From assembly GCA_951812925.1 (NCBI GenBank), contig OX638370.1, positions 36,211,948 through 36,275,947 of the forward strand: a stretch of 64,000 nt of DNA, in the 5' to 3' direction. Of this stretch, positions 11,884 through 21,580 are shown piece by piece. The notes below the pieces were generated by a model. The model was not told the DNA's origin and did no database searches. It worked only from the letters and a program-made list of their open reading frames with translations. The DNA comes from Calliopum simillimum (lineage: Eukaryota > Arthropoda > Insecta > Diptera > Lauxaniidae). The number at the start of each line of letters is the position of its first letter. Positions within the stretch are counted from its first letter, which is position 1. The position numbers and the translations under genes are program-made.

Positions 11884-11945
11884 TAAGGCTGCAGTAAGAA
11901 CAACGTGAGTTCGAACCCAGCCCGGGTGATTTTTTTTTCTGTTTT
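11884..11945 (+). repeat. B-box-like module with T-run, second in copy 2
   Basis: A direct repeat of the 11,724 module, 160 bp downstream, nearly identical through GTTCGAACCCAGCCCGGG and again followed by T8 or more. The pair is mirrored in copy 1 at 13,366-13,416 and 13,575-13,624 (minus strand), so the duplication predates the split of the two copies. Confidence 0.5.
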
Positions 11946-12167
11946 TTTATTTGTTTTTGCTTTATTTTTTTTTTATCAAAATATTTTTTATTCAACCTTT
12001 TTTATTTCCACTTTTCTATTTTAATTTCTCATTTTTATTTACTTCTGCTTACTTGAATTGAAACTGATTGCACAATGATTCTATGTAATGCTGCAGGAGC
12101 ATTTGTATGTCAATTCTGTTTGGACAACATTTGCTTAATTTACAAATCTAATACCTCTTCATATCAT

Positions 12168-12259
12168 CTGCGTTGGTGGAGCGGGTCGAAAGGGTGGTAA
12201 ATGTAAGAAAAAAATATCTAGCACGCGGAGGGTCGTGGATTCAAATCCTGGCGCGGCAG
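12168..12259 (+). pseudogene. tRNA-like segment with Pol III A/B boxes (copy 2)
   Basis: TGGTGGAGCGG matches the A-box consensus TRGYNNARNNG, and GATTCAAATC matches the B-box consensus. A run of T10 follows within two bases of the putative 3' end, as expected for Pol III termination. Outer bases CTGC and GCAG can pair as a short acceptor-like stem. The anticodon region is replaced by an A-rich stretch, so it is tRNA-derived rather than a tRNA gene. Confidence 0.55.
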
Positions 12260-13127
12260 TTTTTTTTTTCTTTTTTTTTTCTTTTTTAATTTTATGAAAA
12301 AACGCTTACCGCAGCATTACAAATAAGCGCTTTAAAAACTCTTTTTTGGTATAGGCTGCGGTAAGCTCTTGCTCGCTTACATCCTATGACATGCAATGTT
12401 AAAAAGAAAGTTTTGTTCTTACGGAGCGGAAGCGCTTATTGGTGAAAAGGATGCACTTCAGAAGGGTTTTTGAAGCACTTCTTTTCCCCTTGGGTTTAAG
12501 TAAAATTCGGTTAGGTTTTCTTAAAAAAATCTTTCAGTATAGCATTTTGAAACTTTCGCTTACATGGGAGGTGCCACGCCCTCTTATCCTACTTGGCCTT
12601 CTTTAAGCTCAGAGTTTACAATTAATGTTCTTCATGTTTGAGTGAAATTTGGTTGGATTATCTCAAAAAACACTTTCATTATATAATTTTGAAACATTTG
12701 CTTATATGGGAGGTGCCACGCCTTCTTGTCCGAGTTTACCTAGATCTTGCGTGTAGCTTGCATTTATAGATCCGAGTGTTTGAGTGTAATTTAGTTGGGT
12801 TATCTCAAAAAACGCTTTCCGTATAACATTTTGAAACTTTTGTTTATATGGGAGGTACCACGCCCTCTAGTCCGAATTCGCCTAGTTTTTGCTCAGACCT
12901 TATACTTACTTTCCTTAATATTCATGTGTATTTTGCTTCTGTTGTTGCAAGTAATGCTCTTATTATTGCATTTTGAATATATTTTTTGTATGGGCGGTAG
13001 GCGTGTCCGTTGGCCTATTTCGCTCATTTTCAATCCCCAGAGCTAACTTTAATGACGGAGGCAGAATACCAAATTTCATTGAATCATGTTGCTCAGTTTT
13101 CCCAAAAAATGTATTTCCACACACACC

Positions 13128-13138
13128 CAGCCAGCCAC

Positions 13139-13214
<76 letters not shown>

Positions 13215-13215
13215 G
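13128..13215 (+). repeat. (CAGC)n tetranucleotide microsatellite inside DINE copy C
   Basis: About 20 consecutive CCAG/AGCC units, expanded from the short CAGCCAGCCA run seen at this position in the other DINE copies. It keeps frames open on both strands; these are not genes. Confidence 0.95.
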
Positions 13216-13762
13216 CAGGAGCAGGCGGACATGGCCATATCGACTCAGGAGGTGACGCTGATTAAGAAGATACATACTTTTCCATACCTGCCACGCCTCC
13301 TTCTCTGCGTTACAAATGGAAGGACAAAGTGAATATGCCCTGGGTGTAGGGTATAAAAACGGAAAAAAAAATCACCCAGGCTGGGTTTGAACTCACGTTG
13401 TTCTTACTGCAGCCTTATATGGAATCATTGTGTAATCAATTTCAATTCAGTTAAACAAAAGTAAATTAATAAGAGAAAGGAAAATAGAAAAGTGAAATAA
13501 AAGATGTTGAATAAAAAATATTTTAATAAAAAAAAAAAAATAAAGCAAAAAAAGTAAAAAAAAGTAAAAAAAAAAATCTCCCGGGCTGGGTTCGAACTCA
13601 CGTTGTTCTTACTGCAGCCTTATAAAAAATCATTGTGATAGTGCTTCTAAATTTCTATGGGGACAAGCACTTTTGAAGTGCTTGGATCAGAAGCGCTAGA
13701 AATTTTTCCTCTTGGGTAGCGACATATGTACACAATCAAAACTACATGAGAGTTCATACTAG

Positions 13763-13850
13763 GGATGTCAATTTTCGGGTTCTTATTGATCCCGGGATTT
13801 TCGGGATTTTGAAACGCAATCCCGGGATCAGTCCCGGGACTGAAGCATTT
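13763..13850. repeat. GC-rich fragment with repeated TCCCGGGA words
   Basis: AGGGATGTCAATTTTCGGG, then several TCCCGGGAT/TTTCGGGATTTT words, stands out in AT-rich surroundings. It may be the end of a DNA transposon, but no partner end or duplication was found. Confidence 0.35.
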
Positions 13851-13942
13851 TTTAAATAGATCAAATATTAAAGTCTTTAATAAAAACGAATGTTTTTGAA
13901 ACAATGAGTGTTCATCATTTTCAATGAGATCAATTAAATTCA

Positions 13943-14733
13943 AATGAAAATGTATATATTGCTCTCGATGATCACAAATTCGAGGTCCAAGGCTTTGCTG
14001 ACGATCTGATTATTATGGTTAGAGGCAAGTTTGACTCTACCGTAACTGAACGAATGCAACTAGCTCTCAACTTAGCTCTAGGCTGGTGTCGAGAGAAAGG
14101 ACTCAAAATTAACCCTAGTAAAACCACACTGGTGTCCTTTACCTGGAAGAGGAAGCTAAACCTGAAAGCTTCAAATCTGGGAGAAACAGCGCTAACGGTT
14201 TCCGAGAAGGTGAAATATCTTGAAGTAATCCTAGATAAAAGTCTGACTTGGAATAGTCATCTATCATACATAACAAATAAAGCCTTAAGAATAACATATG
14301 CTTGTCCAAGGCTATATGGTAAAACATAGGGATTACGGTCAAAAATGATGGCATGGTCCTATAAAACTAACACCGTACCAATGATCACTTATACTGCATT
14401 AGCATGGTGGCAAAAGATAGACCAAGTAAAGGCTCAGAATGAACTAAACTACTAAACTAAATCTTCAGAATAGCCTGATTGGGTATTACAGGGGCACTAA
14501 GGACGTGCCCGACAGTAGCTCTAGGCATGCTTACGGGTCTCACCCCTCTTCACCTTATGGTTAAGAAGGAAGCAGCCTGTGCGGCCCTCATACTAACTCA
14601 TTTACAACAACTTAAAGAAGGCAATCTATTAGGACATGTCAAGATCTTGGATGTATTCTGGGACACACCATGTCTTTCGGTCTCCGATAAGTTAAGTAAA
14701 AGTTTGTTTTCTCTAGAAAATTCAAAGTGGTAA
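13943..14733 (+). pseudogene. Reverse transcriptase, C-terminal part, of LINE-1
   Basis: The RT catalytic box reads GFADDLIIMVRG near 13,993. It is followed by LKINPSKT and VKYLEVILDKSLTWNSHL, the usual post-catalytic blocks of LINE reverse transcriptases. A stop falls at 14,327-14,329. After frameshifts the thumb continues at about 14,485 with GALRTCPTVALGMLTGLTPL and ends at a stop near 14,731. FADD is a known alternative of YxDD. The enzyme would copy the element RNA at a nicked target. It is broken in several places. Confidence 0.8.
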
Positions 14734-15299
14734 TCAATGACCGCGCTGAATGGAAAAGGAAGGACATAAATGTAGCACAGGGCTCACAGTTATGGTTCAC
14801 TGATGGGTCCAAAATGGAAGATGGCAGCGCGGGAGCTTGAGTTGTGGGACCAAGATTCCAGAAAGCAGTTGCGATGGTAAAAACAGCTTCCATTTTTCAG
14901 GCGGAGGTCCACGCTTTAGAGTTGTGCGCTAGAGAATGCCTAAGAAGGGGCACTTGCGGCACCAACATATACATTTATTCGGACAGCCAAGCAACTTTAA
15001 AATCACTAATGGCTTTTTCAATGCACTCCAAGCTTGCCTGGGAGTGTTTTGAACTTCTTCAAGCCCTATCCAGGAGGAATGAAGTTACTCTATTTTGGAT
15101 ACCAGGGCACGAGGGGCATAAAGGCAACGAAAGGGCAGACTGCTTGGCCAAGAGGGGCGCACTCAATACTTTCATAGGCCCAGAACCCTTCTGCGGAGTA
15201 AACAACAGTTTTAAAAATAACTTAATACGGGAATGGGAAAAGAAAGCCTCTCCGATCACTGGAGAGCCAAAGAAGGTATGCGATAGGCGAAGAGGCTGA
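14734..15299 (+). pseudogene. RNase H domain of LINE-1
   Basis: All four acidic catalytic positions are visible: Asp in WFTDGSKM (about 14,800), Glu in QAEVHALEL (about 14,905), Asp in IYSDSQATL (about 14,980) and the last in NERADCLAKRG (about 15,140) after FWIPGHEGHKGNE. An in-frame TGA at 14,838 separates the first Asp from the rest. The domain would remove template RNA during target-primed reverse transcription. Confidence 0.85.
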
Positions 15300-15413
15300 T
15301 CAATCCAAAACATATTAAGGCAGAAGCTGTTTTAAATCTCAGTAGAAAAGATATAAAAACGTACAGTGAAATAATGACAGGTCACTGTAAACTCAATTAT
15401 CACCTTAAAAAAG

Positions 15414-15584
15414 ATGGGTTTGGTAGACGTTGACTCCTGTAGACTCTGCTTAGAGGACTCGGTAACAGCGGAACATGTACTATGTACTTGCCCCGCCGCG
15501 GTGAGACGCAGAGTAAGATACCTAGGTGCCGAGATTTTAAATCCAAATGACATAGGTAAAATTAATCCCACGGCAGTGACATGA
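15414..15584 (+). pseudogene. C-terminal zinc-binding region of LINE-1
   Basis: The frame reads CRLCLEDSVTAEHVLCTC, then RRVRYLG, a Cys-Cys-His-Cys pattern typical of the end of RNase H-carrying LINE polyproteins. An upstream TGHCKLNYHLKK segment lies one base out of frame, shifted within an A6 run just before 15,414. Confidence 0.75.
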
Positions 15585-15664
15585 TTTACAAATAGTCTAG
15601 AACTGTTCTGATAAGGAAAGAGGCTGAACAAACGATATTTTAGGTCGCAGTGCAATCCAGAGCC

Positions 15665-17156
15665 TTTTAATAGTAATGTATTGCTTTTAATATTTAGATT
15701 TTTTCTTCAAAATTGATCTTAAAATTTAACACGCTCAGAATTTCGTATTCCAATCTTGATCGAAATTTCCAACATATGTGTACGGGGTGGTTGGAAATCA
15801 GTAGAACACCGGAAAATGTAAGATTCCTAGAACTATTCTGAAAATCTTTTCTAATGGAGATGCTCCAAAACCAGCAAGCCTATTGGTATCGTTCCGCTAA
15901 TTTCCAGCACCAAAGCGTGTGACACAGTGCGGTACGACGACGCTACGACGCTCGAAACCGGAATTGAGAACATGCGTGATTTTATGGAAATTTTAAATTT
16001 CTTGAATTAAAGTACCAAAGATGCTATTGTAAATATAGATCAAGAAACTGTGTATTTCTTGAACAAAGCATTCTTTTTTGTTTTTTTTTTGTTTAAATAT
16101 TTCAACTAATGATTTCTCTGTCTGTTTGTGCTACATAAAAAATGGGAAACGGTAAATATTGGTATTTTTTGTGCAGCTGTTGACAATATTTTTCAAAAAA
16201 ACTGTATAGATACTTTTCGTTTCTTACGTTTTGCCTTTCTATTTAATCATCTATCCACCCATCCATCCCAACCATCCATCCATCCATTCATCTATTCATC
16301 CTTTTATCCATGACTGAGAGGAGCACATGTGTCAAAACATTTTTCTTTGTTTAAGTGTCTTATAAGTTTTCTATTTCATTTTCACCTTCAACTTTCTTTA
16401 GAACAAAAAGAAAAAAAAAAACTTTTTCAAGTGTATTTGGAAATAATCTATGGGTTGTCTTAAAACAAATGCTACCAAAATAGGTACAACAACAACATAA
16501 GAGAGCAATTATTGAAACAAAAAAATTTACCTAATTGCTTGTGTTTTTTTTGGGATTTTTTTTTTCTTAATGGTTGACAAAAATTTATCTTTTGAAAAAA
16601 ATATTTGAAAAAAAAACTTTGTTTAAATTTTTGCATCGAACCGCAGTACATAAAAAAGTTTTTTCAAAATTAGTCAATGGCATATGTACATATCTCTAAA
16701 TTAATACACAAGAAACAAATTTGTCCCACCTTTTTTACTATGTAAGAAATGGAGCACGATTTTGAATTATACACCATTAGAAAGGTATTTGTGTGTAAAT
16801 GTGCACAAAGTGTGCATTAAAATGCACTGACTGACTTCATGTTTTCTTTTCGTTTCACATTTGTTATTGTACCAGAAATGATAAATGAGATTTACTATTT
16901 TGTACTATATAGCAAATAAAAAGTACTAAAAGTGTCCAAAGAGTACCAAAATTATTTAATACATTTGTAGTCGAATTTTGACCACTGGGCGATTCTAGTA
17001 CTATATAATATTGTGCAAACATGCAACATGGATTGAAAATTTTCTCGCAATTCTATGCAAAATTAAATTATATTCTTTAACATAGCATCCTTTTATAGCG
17101 ATTTTTTATGCCTTTCAAACTTCTCAGAAAAGCAATTTCAGTCACGTTACGCTTAG
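15665..17156. other. Unassigned AT-rich DNA with a (CATC)n patch
   Basis: No gene is supported. A CATC/ATCC-rich microsatellite lies at about 16,244-16,312. Poly-T and poly-A runs are frequent. The GC-richer patch at 15,780-15,960 may be a decayed repeat related to 1230-1360. Confidence 0.4.
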
Positions 17157-17985
17157 AGCTGGGTACGGGCCTGTGTTTTATTTTCGTGGCCCGCGGACCT
17201 TTACTCTTTGACTACGGGCTCGTGCCTTGAAATCGTGTTTTGTGCGGGCTTCATGCGGGCTCGGACTTAATAACAAAAACCCGTAGGCTCATGTTAGGTT
17301 AGGGTGGCGGTAATTGCAAACAGCAAAAACCTCGCATAGACCGACTAGGTCGATAACATTACCACAAACTCCCTTCTGTTAGGAGGATAGTATTGTTCTG
17401 TCTTCATGATTTTCATCAATATCGAAGGTTCCAGTTTTTAAAGCGAAAATCATTAGCATTATGCAGCAATTCCAGTTACCTCATTTATGGAGCCGAACAT
17501 AGCCTGCCAAGATTAGCCATTTGGCGTCTGGCTAGCGCTGGGCAATGGCAAATGACGTGTTCTACCGTTTCTACCTCATCAGGTTCGGAACAGTTTCTAC
17601 ACCAGTTATTTGATACTAAACCCATCCTGTTTGCATAGAGTCCAATTAAGCAGTGTCCGGTTAAAACACCGATCAAAAGTCTGCAATTAAATCTGCTAAG
17701 GGAGAGTACGTACCTATGCTGTTTTTTTGTTATTATGTATATCTTAAGAAGCCCAGAAGTTTTCGGCAGTTTTGTTATTATACGTTTTGTTATTATACGT
17801 TTTGTTTGTTACCAATCTATTTTCCGTAGAGGCTCATAAAGGCCCTTAAGTTAAGGGAAGGTTGAGAAGCATAAGAAAAAATTCCGTTCTTGAATATGTA
17901 ATAATATGGTAGTATCGGGCCTGGCAGGCCGGGCTCGGGCATCGACAAATAATATTCGTGCGGGCCCGGGCTTTTTTTTAGGCTA
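17157..17985. repeat. GC-rich repeat (CGGGC words) split by a LINE fragment
   Basis: AGCTGGGTACGGGCC, GTGGCCCGCGGACC, GTGCGGGCTTCATGCGGGCT on the left, and GGCCGGGCTCGGGCAT and GTGCGGGCCCGGGC on the right, border a LINE 3' end. Composition contrasts sharply with the flanks. It may be a DNA transposon, but no complete TIR is recognised. Confidence 0.4.
17285..17712 (-). pseudogene. LINE-2: 3' end of a LOA/I-type element
   Basis: The minus-strand frame reads TGHCLIGLYANRMG, CRNCSEPDEVETVEHVICHC, then ALARRQMANLG. This is the C-terminal zinc-binding motif of RNase H-bearing LINEs, equivalent to 15,414-15,584. It is followed by a 3' UTR ending in CGCCACCCTAACCTAACATG on the same strand. Everything upstream is missing, a common outcome of 5' truncation. 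Confidence 0.75.
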
Positions 17986-18096
17986 GTTCCACTTCATTAT
18001 TGTATCGAAATCCTTCGTCCAAGAACTACCTTTGAAATTTTGAAATGCAGAAGAAACAGAATAGAATAGAATAGACTTCAATATGATATGTGTTTA

Positions 18097-18493
18097 TTTA
18101 TTCTATTTTATTCTATTCTATTATATTCTATTCCATTCTATTCTATTCTATTCTATTTTATTCTATTCTATTCTATTCTATTCTATTCTATTCTATTCTA
18201 TACTATTCTATTCTATTATATTCTATTCTATTCTATTCTATTTTATTTTATTTTATTCTATTCTATTCTATTCTATTCTATTCTATTCTATTCTATTCTA
18301 TTCTATTCTATTCTATTCTATTCTATTCTATTCTATTCTATTCTATTCTATTCTATTCTATTCTATTCTATTCTATTCTATTCTATTCTATTCTATTCTA
18401 TTCTATTCTATTCTATTCTATTCTATTCTATTCTATTCTATCCTATTCTATTCTATTCTATTCTATTCTATTCTATTCTGTTCTATTCTATTC
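18097..18493 (+). repeat. (TTCTA)n pentanucleotide satellite
   Basis: About 80 units with few interruptions (TTTTA, TACTA, TTATA, TCCTA variants, mostly in the first third). A short inverted seed (GAATAGAATAGAATAG) lies at 18,057-18,073. The unit lacks stop codons in all three plus frames, which explains the long open frames here. Confidence 0.97.
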
Positions 18494-18808
18494 GTATCGC
18501 ATCGTATCGTATCGTATCGTATCGTATCGTATCGTATCGTATCGTATCGTATCGTATCGTAACGTATCGTATCGTATCGTATCGTATCGTATCGTATCGT
18601 ATCGTATCGTATCGTATCGTATCGTATCGTATCGTATCGTATCGTATCGTATCGTATCGTATCGTATCGTATCGTATCGTATCGTATCGTATCGTATCGT
18701 ATCGTATCGTATCGTATCGTATCGTATCGTATCGTATCGTATCGTATCGTATCGTATCGTATCGTATCGTATCGTATCGTATCGTATCGTATCGTATCTT
18801 ATCGTATC
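18494..18808 (+). repeat. (ATCGT)n pentanucleotide satellite
   Basis: About 62 units, almost perfect (single AACGT and ATCTT variants), directly joined to (TTCTA)n through TTCGTATCGCATCGTATCG. Open frames on both strands come from the stop-free unit. Confidence 0.97.
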
Positions 18809-18816
18809 CATTAGAA

Positions 18817-20984
18817 CATTTTAAAACCTTTGCTTACATGGGAAGCACCATGCTCTCCTGTCCGAGTTCACCTAGTTTTTGCTAAGAGCTTGCATTTACT
18901 ATCCTTAGTTTCTGAGTGAAATTGAAAAACTCTTTCAGTATAGCATTTTGAAACTTTTGCTTATATGGGAAGTGCCATGCCCTCCTGTCCGAGTTCACCA
19001 AGTGTATGCTCTGAGCTTGCACCTATTGTATCTAGTATTAACGTATATTTTGGTTGCGCTATAGCTTATGATGCTCATAAAATTGCGTTTTAAACCTTTT
19101 TTTCTTGTTTGTGTGGTAGGTGTGTCTCTTGACCGATTTCGCCTATTTTCAATCCTACAAACTAACTTTAACGACGAAGGCAGTGTACCAATTTTCATAA
19201 AATTATCTTGCTCTCAAAATATATTAAAATGATTTCAACGGACAAACAGACATCCAGACAGAACAGATAGACGGACATGGCTTAATCGACTCAGGAGGTG
19301 ACGCTGATCAAGAATATACATTAGGGTGGGCCAAATTGTATGGACGAAATTTTATCGACCTCGGCTACCCCCCCATGTGAAAGTTCATTCAATTCTATGA
19401 ATATTTGCCCAAGGAACTATACCTCTGCGTTTAACTTTAGTTCGGCGCATTTTTGATCGAAAATTTCACTTTTTACTAATTTTTTTTTTTATTTTCATAC
19501 AAAATTTTTAAAATTTTTATAAAATCAAAAGTAATGTCATTACATGATTTGGCTGGTATTCTGTCAGTAATCAATTAAATTGGGTTCTGTTTACATAAAA
19601 AGTTTACTTGATGGTGTGGAATTGATGCTATATATTTAAAAAAGTGATATGGGTCAAATAGCCGATTATTTTGACCGACATTCAAAATAAACGATTCATA
19701 TTTTTGGATGCATTTTTTCAAACAAAATACCAATCTAGGCTAAAAGTTCATTCAATTCCATGAATATTTGCCCAAGAAACCGTACCTCTACGTTCAACTT
19801 TAGTTCGGCGCATTTTCGATTTTTGGTATATTGTTCTGTTAAATTTAAAAAAGCGGCTAATTTATTTCCTAAAACTGCCACTACATGTTGCCCTGGGTAA
19901 AAATGAGTGTCAGATTTGGCATCCTAGCATCCAAAAACACTTGGGTTGGTGTTTCGATTGAAAAAATCCATGTAAAAATATGAATGTTTATAATAAATTT
20001 ACATAATTTGACCGATATAATTTTTTGGAATAAATATAATTAATTTCACGCTATCAAGTAAACTTTTCGTAAAAACAAAACCCAATTTTATTGATTACTG
20101 ACAGAATACCAGCCAAAACATATTACGAAAAAGCTAAGAAAAAATTATAAAAAAAATAATAATAACACATTAAAACTCATAATTTTTTCACCTCCACAAT
20201 ATTTAATAAGCTTTACTTGATTTAAAGCTTGAAGCTAAATATTCAAGAAGGCTAATAGCTGTAGTAGCTAAACTCTATATATATGTATATATGATATTAC
20301 TTTTGGCTCTATAAGAATTTTGAAAATTAAGCATAAAAATGAATATAAACGCAAGGTAAAATTTTCAATCGAAAATGCGCCGAACTAAAGTTGAACGTAG
20401 AGGTACGGTTTCTTGGGCAAATATTCATGGAATTGAATGAACTTTTAGCCTAGATTGGTATTTTGTTTGAAAAAATGCATCCAAAAATATGAATCGTTTA
20501 TTTTGAATGTCGGTCAAAATAATCGGCTATTTGACCCATATCACTTTTTTAAATATATAGCATCAATTCCACACCATCAAGTAAACTTTTTATGTAAACA
20601 GAACCCAATTTAATTTATTACTGACAGAATACCAGCCAAATCATGTAATGACATTACTTTTGATTTTATAAAAATTTTAAAAATTTTGTATGAAAATAAA
20701 AAAAAAAATTAGTAAAAAGTGAAAATTTTCGATCAAAAATGCGCCGAACTAAAGTTAAACGCAGAGGTATAGTTCCTTGGGCAAATATTCATAGAATCGA
20801 ATGAAATTTCACATAGGGGGTAGCCGAGATCAGTTTTCAAATCGGCCCACCCTAATATACATATATAGGTGGTGACGCTGATCAAGAATATACATATTTA
20901 CTTTTTTATACCTGACACGCTTCCTTCTCCACGTTTGAAACGCAAGGACAAAGTGAAAATATCCTTGGTTCAGGGTATAAAAAT
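18817..20984 (+). mobile_element. DINE-like repeat, copy D, with hAT foldback inside
   Basis: The 5' terminus is missing, replaced by the pentanucleotide array. Two GGGAAG(C/T)(A/G)CCATGC-type units remain, then the CTCAGGAGGTGACGCTGATC block. The foldback at 19,322-20,854 interrupts it there. The tail resumes at 20,863 and ends CAGGGTATAAAAATAG. A second copy of GGTGACGCTGATCAAGAATA lies on the far side of the foldback. Confidence 0.75.
19322..20854. mobile_element. hAT-like foldback element F2 (1.5 kb palindrome)
   Basis: The ends are TAGGGTGGGCC and GGCCCACCCTA, with a perfect 8-bp duplication ATATACAT at 19,314-19,321 and 20,855-20,862 (again nTnnnnAn). The outer arms match F1's outer arms. 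Further in, a second copy of the CAATTCCATGAATATTTGCC, then TTCGGCGCATTTTCGAT module (19,745-19,820) and its mirror (20,350-20,440) make a palindrome within a palindrome. No transposase is present. Confidence 0.88.
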
Positions 20985-21580
20985 AGTTGAAAACGTCGAT
21001 GTTCAATCAGTTGAGACATGTCAAAATTGTTGAAAAATTTTGGAAAATGATGGAAATGTCGTCAAAGTTTTATGATTAGAACAAATAATGGCAATTTCAG
21101 AAATCATTCGAAAACTATAAAAAATTATAAAAATGATAAATGCTTAATCATTCGAAGAATGCTGAAAAAGTCGAAAAAGTGTTAATAAAATCGGAAAATT
21201 TTTAAAGTCAAGAAAAGTTGATAATATCGAAAATTGTGAAAGAAGTCGGAAAGTGTTGAAAAAATGTTGTCTTTCAAGCCCAAAATTCTATAAGAGATGA
21301 AAAATATCACAAAAACCAGAAGCATGAAGAAATTTAAGAATATTAGTAATACTGAAAAAAGTCGTGAAAGATTTAAAGTCAAAAAATGTTGGAAAGGCTG
21401 AAAAAATCTTAAGAACTAGAAGAGAGTTGGAAGTAAAATTTTAAAATTTAAGAAAAAATTTCGAAGAAAATATGAAAACAGTCGAATAATTCAGAAAAGT
21501 CGTAATAATATGGTACAAGATAAAGAAAGTTTTCGATAATTCTATGAAATCCTTAAAGTCACTTTTCAGGCCATTTACTG
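20985..21580. repeat. Degenerate TCGAAAA/GTTGAAAA-rich repeat
   Basis: Many imperfect short words (GTCGAAAAAGT, TGTTGAAAAA, GTCGGAAAGTG) recur without a fixed period. It resembles the minisatellite at 52.3-54.1 kb in composition but not in unit. No gene. Confidence 0.45.

Larger units (their letters stand above)
11633..12494 (+). mobile_element. Pol III-box TIR element, copy 2 (complete, 862 bp)
   Basis: The ends are CCCAAGAGGAAAAA and TTTTCCCCTTGGG, with TT on both outer sides. Inside are: a hairpin (AAATTTCTA...AAGCACT/AGTGCTT...TAGAAATTT) at about 11,645-11,705; two GGCTGCAGTAAGAACAACGT modules, each followed by a GAGTTCGAACCCAGCCCGGG-type B-box word and a T-run; an AT-rich spacer; a tRNA-like segment at 12,168-12,259 with oligo-T; and a GGAGCGGAAGCGCTTATTGG end region. 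It lies inside DINE copy C, which lies inside copy 1 of the same family. Confidence 0.8.
11460..13359 (+). mobile_element. DINE-like repeat, copy C
   Basis: It starts ACTAGTAAGGGTGG and ends GGGTGTAGGGTATAAAAA. It has several internal CTTATATGGGAGGTGCCACG units (11,560; 12,560; 12,700; 12,845). The usual CAGCCAGC run is expanded to a microsatellite at 13,128-13,215. It is interrupted at 11,633-12,494 by a reverse-oriented copy of the element it sits in. The corresponding uninterrupted sequence in copy 2 (ACAAATAAAAAAACAG on the complementary strand) shows that DINE entered an A-rich site with no visible target duplication. Confidence 0.75.
10947..13716 (-). mobile_element. Pol III-box TIR element, copy 1 (split by DINE copy C)
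   Basis: The left end CCCAAGGGGAAAAG and right end TTTTTCCTCTTGGG are flanked by TA on both sides (10945-10946 and 13717-13718). After removing the DINE insertion (11460-13359) about 0.87 kb remains. That is a near-perfect reverse complement of the complete copy at 11633-12494. Read on the minus strand it contains an AAGCACT/AGTGCTT subterminal hairpin, two GAGTTC(G/A)AACCC B-box-like words each preceding a T-run, an AT-rich middle, and a tRNA-like segment with A and B boxes followed by oligo-T. There is no protein-coding frame. The family is unknown to me. Confidence 0.75.
13943..15660 (+). mobile_element. LOA/I-type non-LTR retrotransposon (5'-truncated), LINE-1
   Basis: It contains, in order: the RT active-site region onward, the thumb, an RNase H domain and a C-terminal Cys/His zinc-binding motif. 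That order and the presence of RNase H exclude the jockey clade and fit LOA/I-type LINEs. The 5' part (endonuclease, early RT) is missing. Stops and frameshifts make it inactive. Clade assignment is from motif order only. Confidence 0.8.

Noticed and set aside
12963..13332. Overlapping frames on both strands with Pro-Ser-Gln-Ala or Gly-Trp-Leu-Ala repeats
   Set aside because: They are translations of the CAGC microsatellite within DINE copy C.
18097..18808. CRISPR-like regular repeats
   Set aside because: Units are 5 bp with no spacers, and the sequence is eukaryotic. No CRISPR array is present anywhere in the window.
18083..18885. Open frames of 107-265 codons on both strands
   Set aside because: They lie in stop-free (TTCTA)n and (ATCGT)n satellites and translate to perfect pentapeptide-type repeats; no gene is implied.
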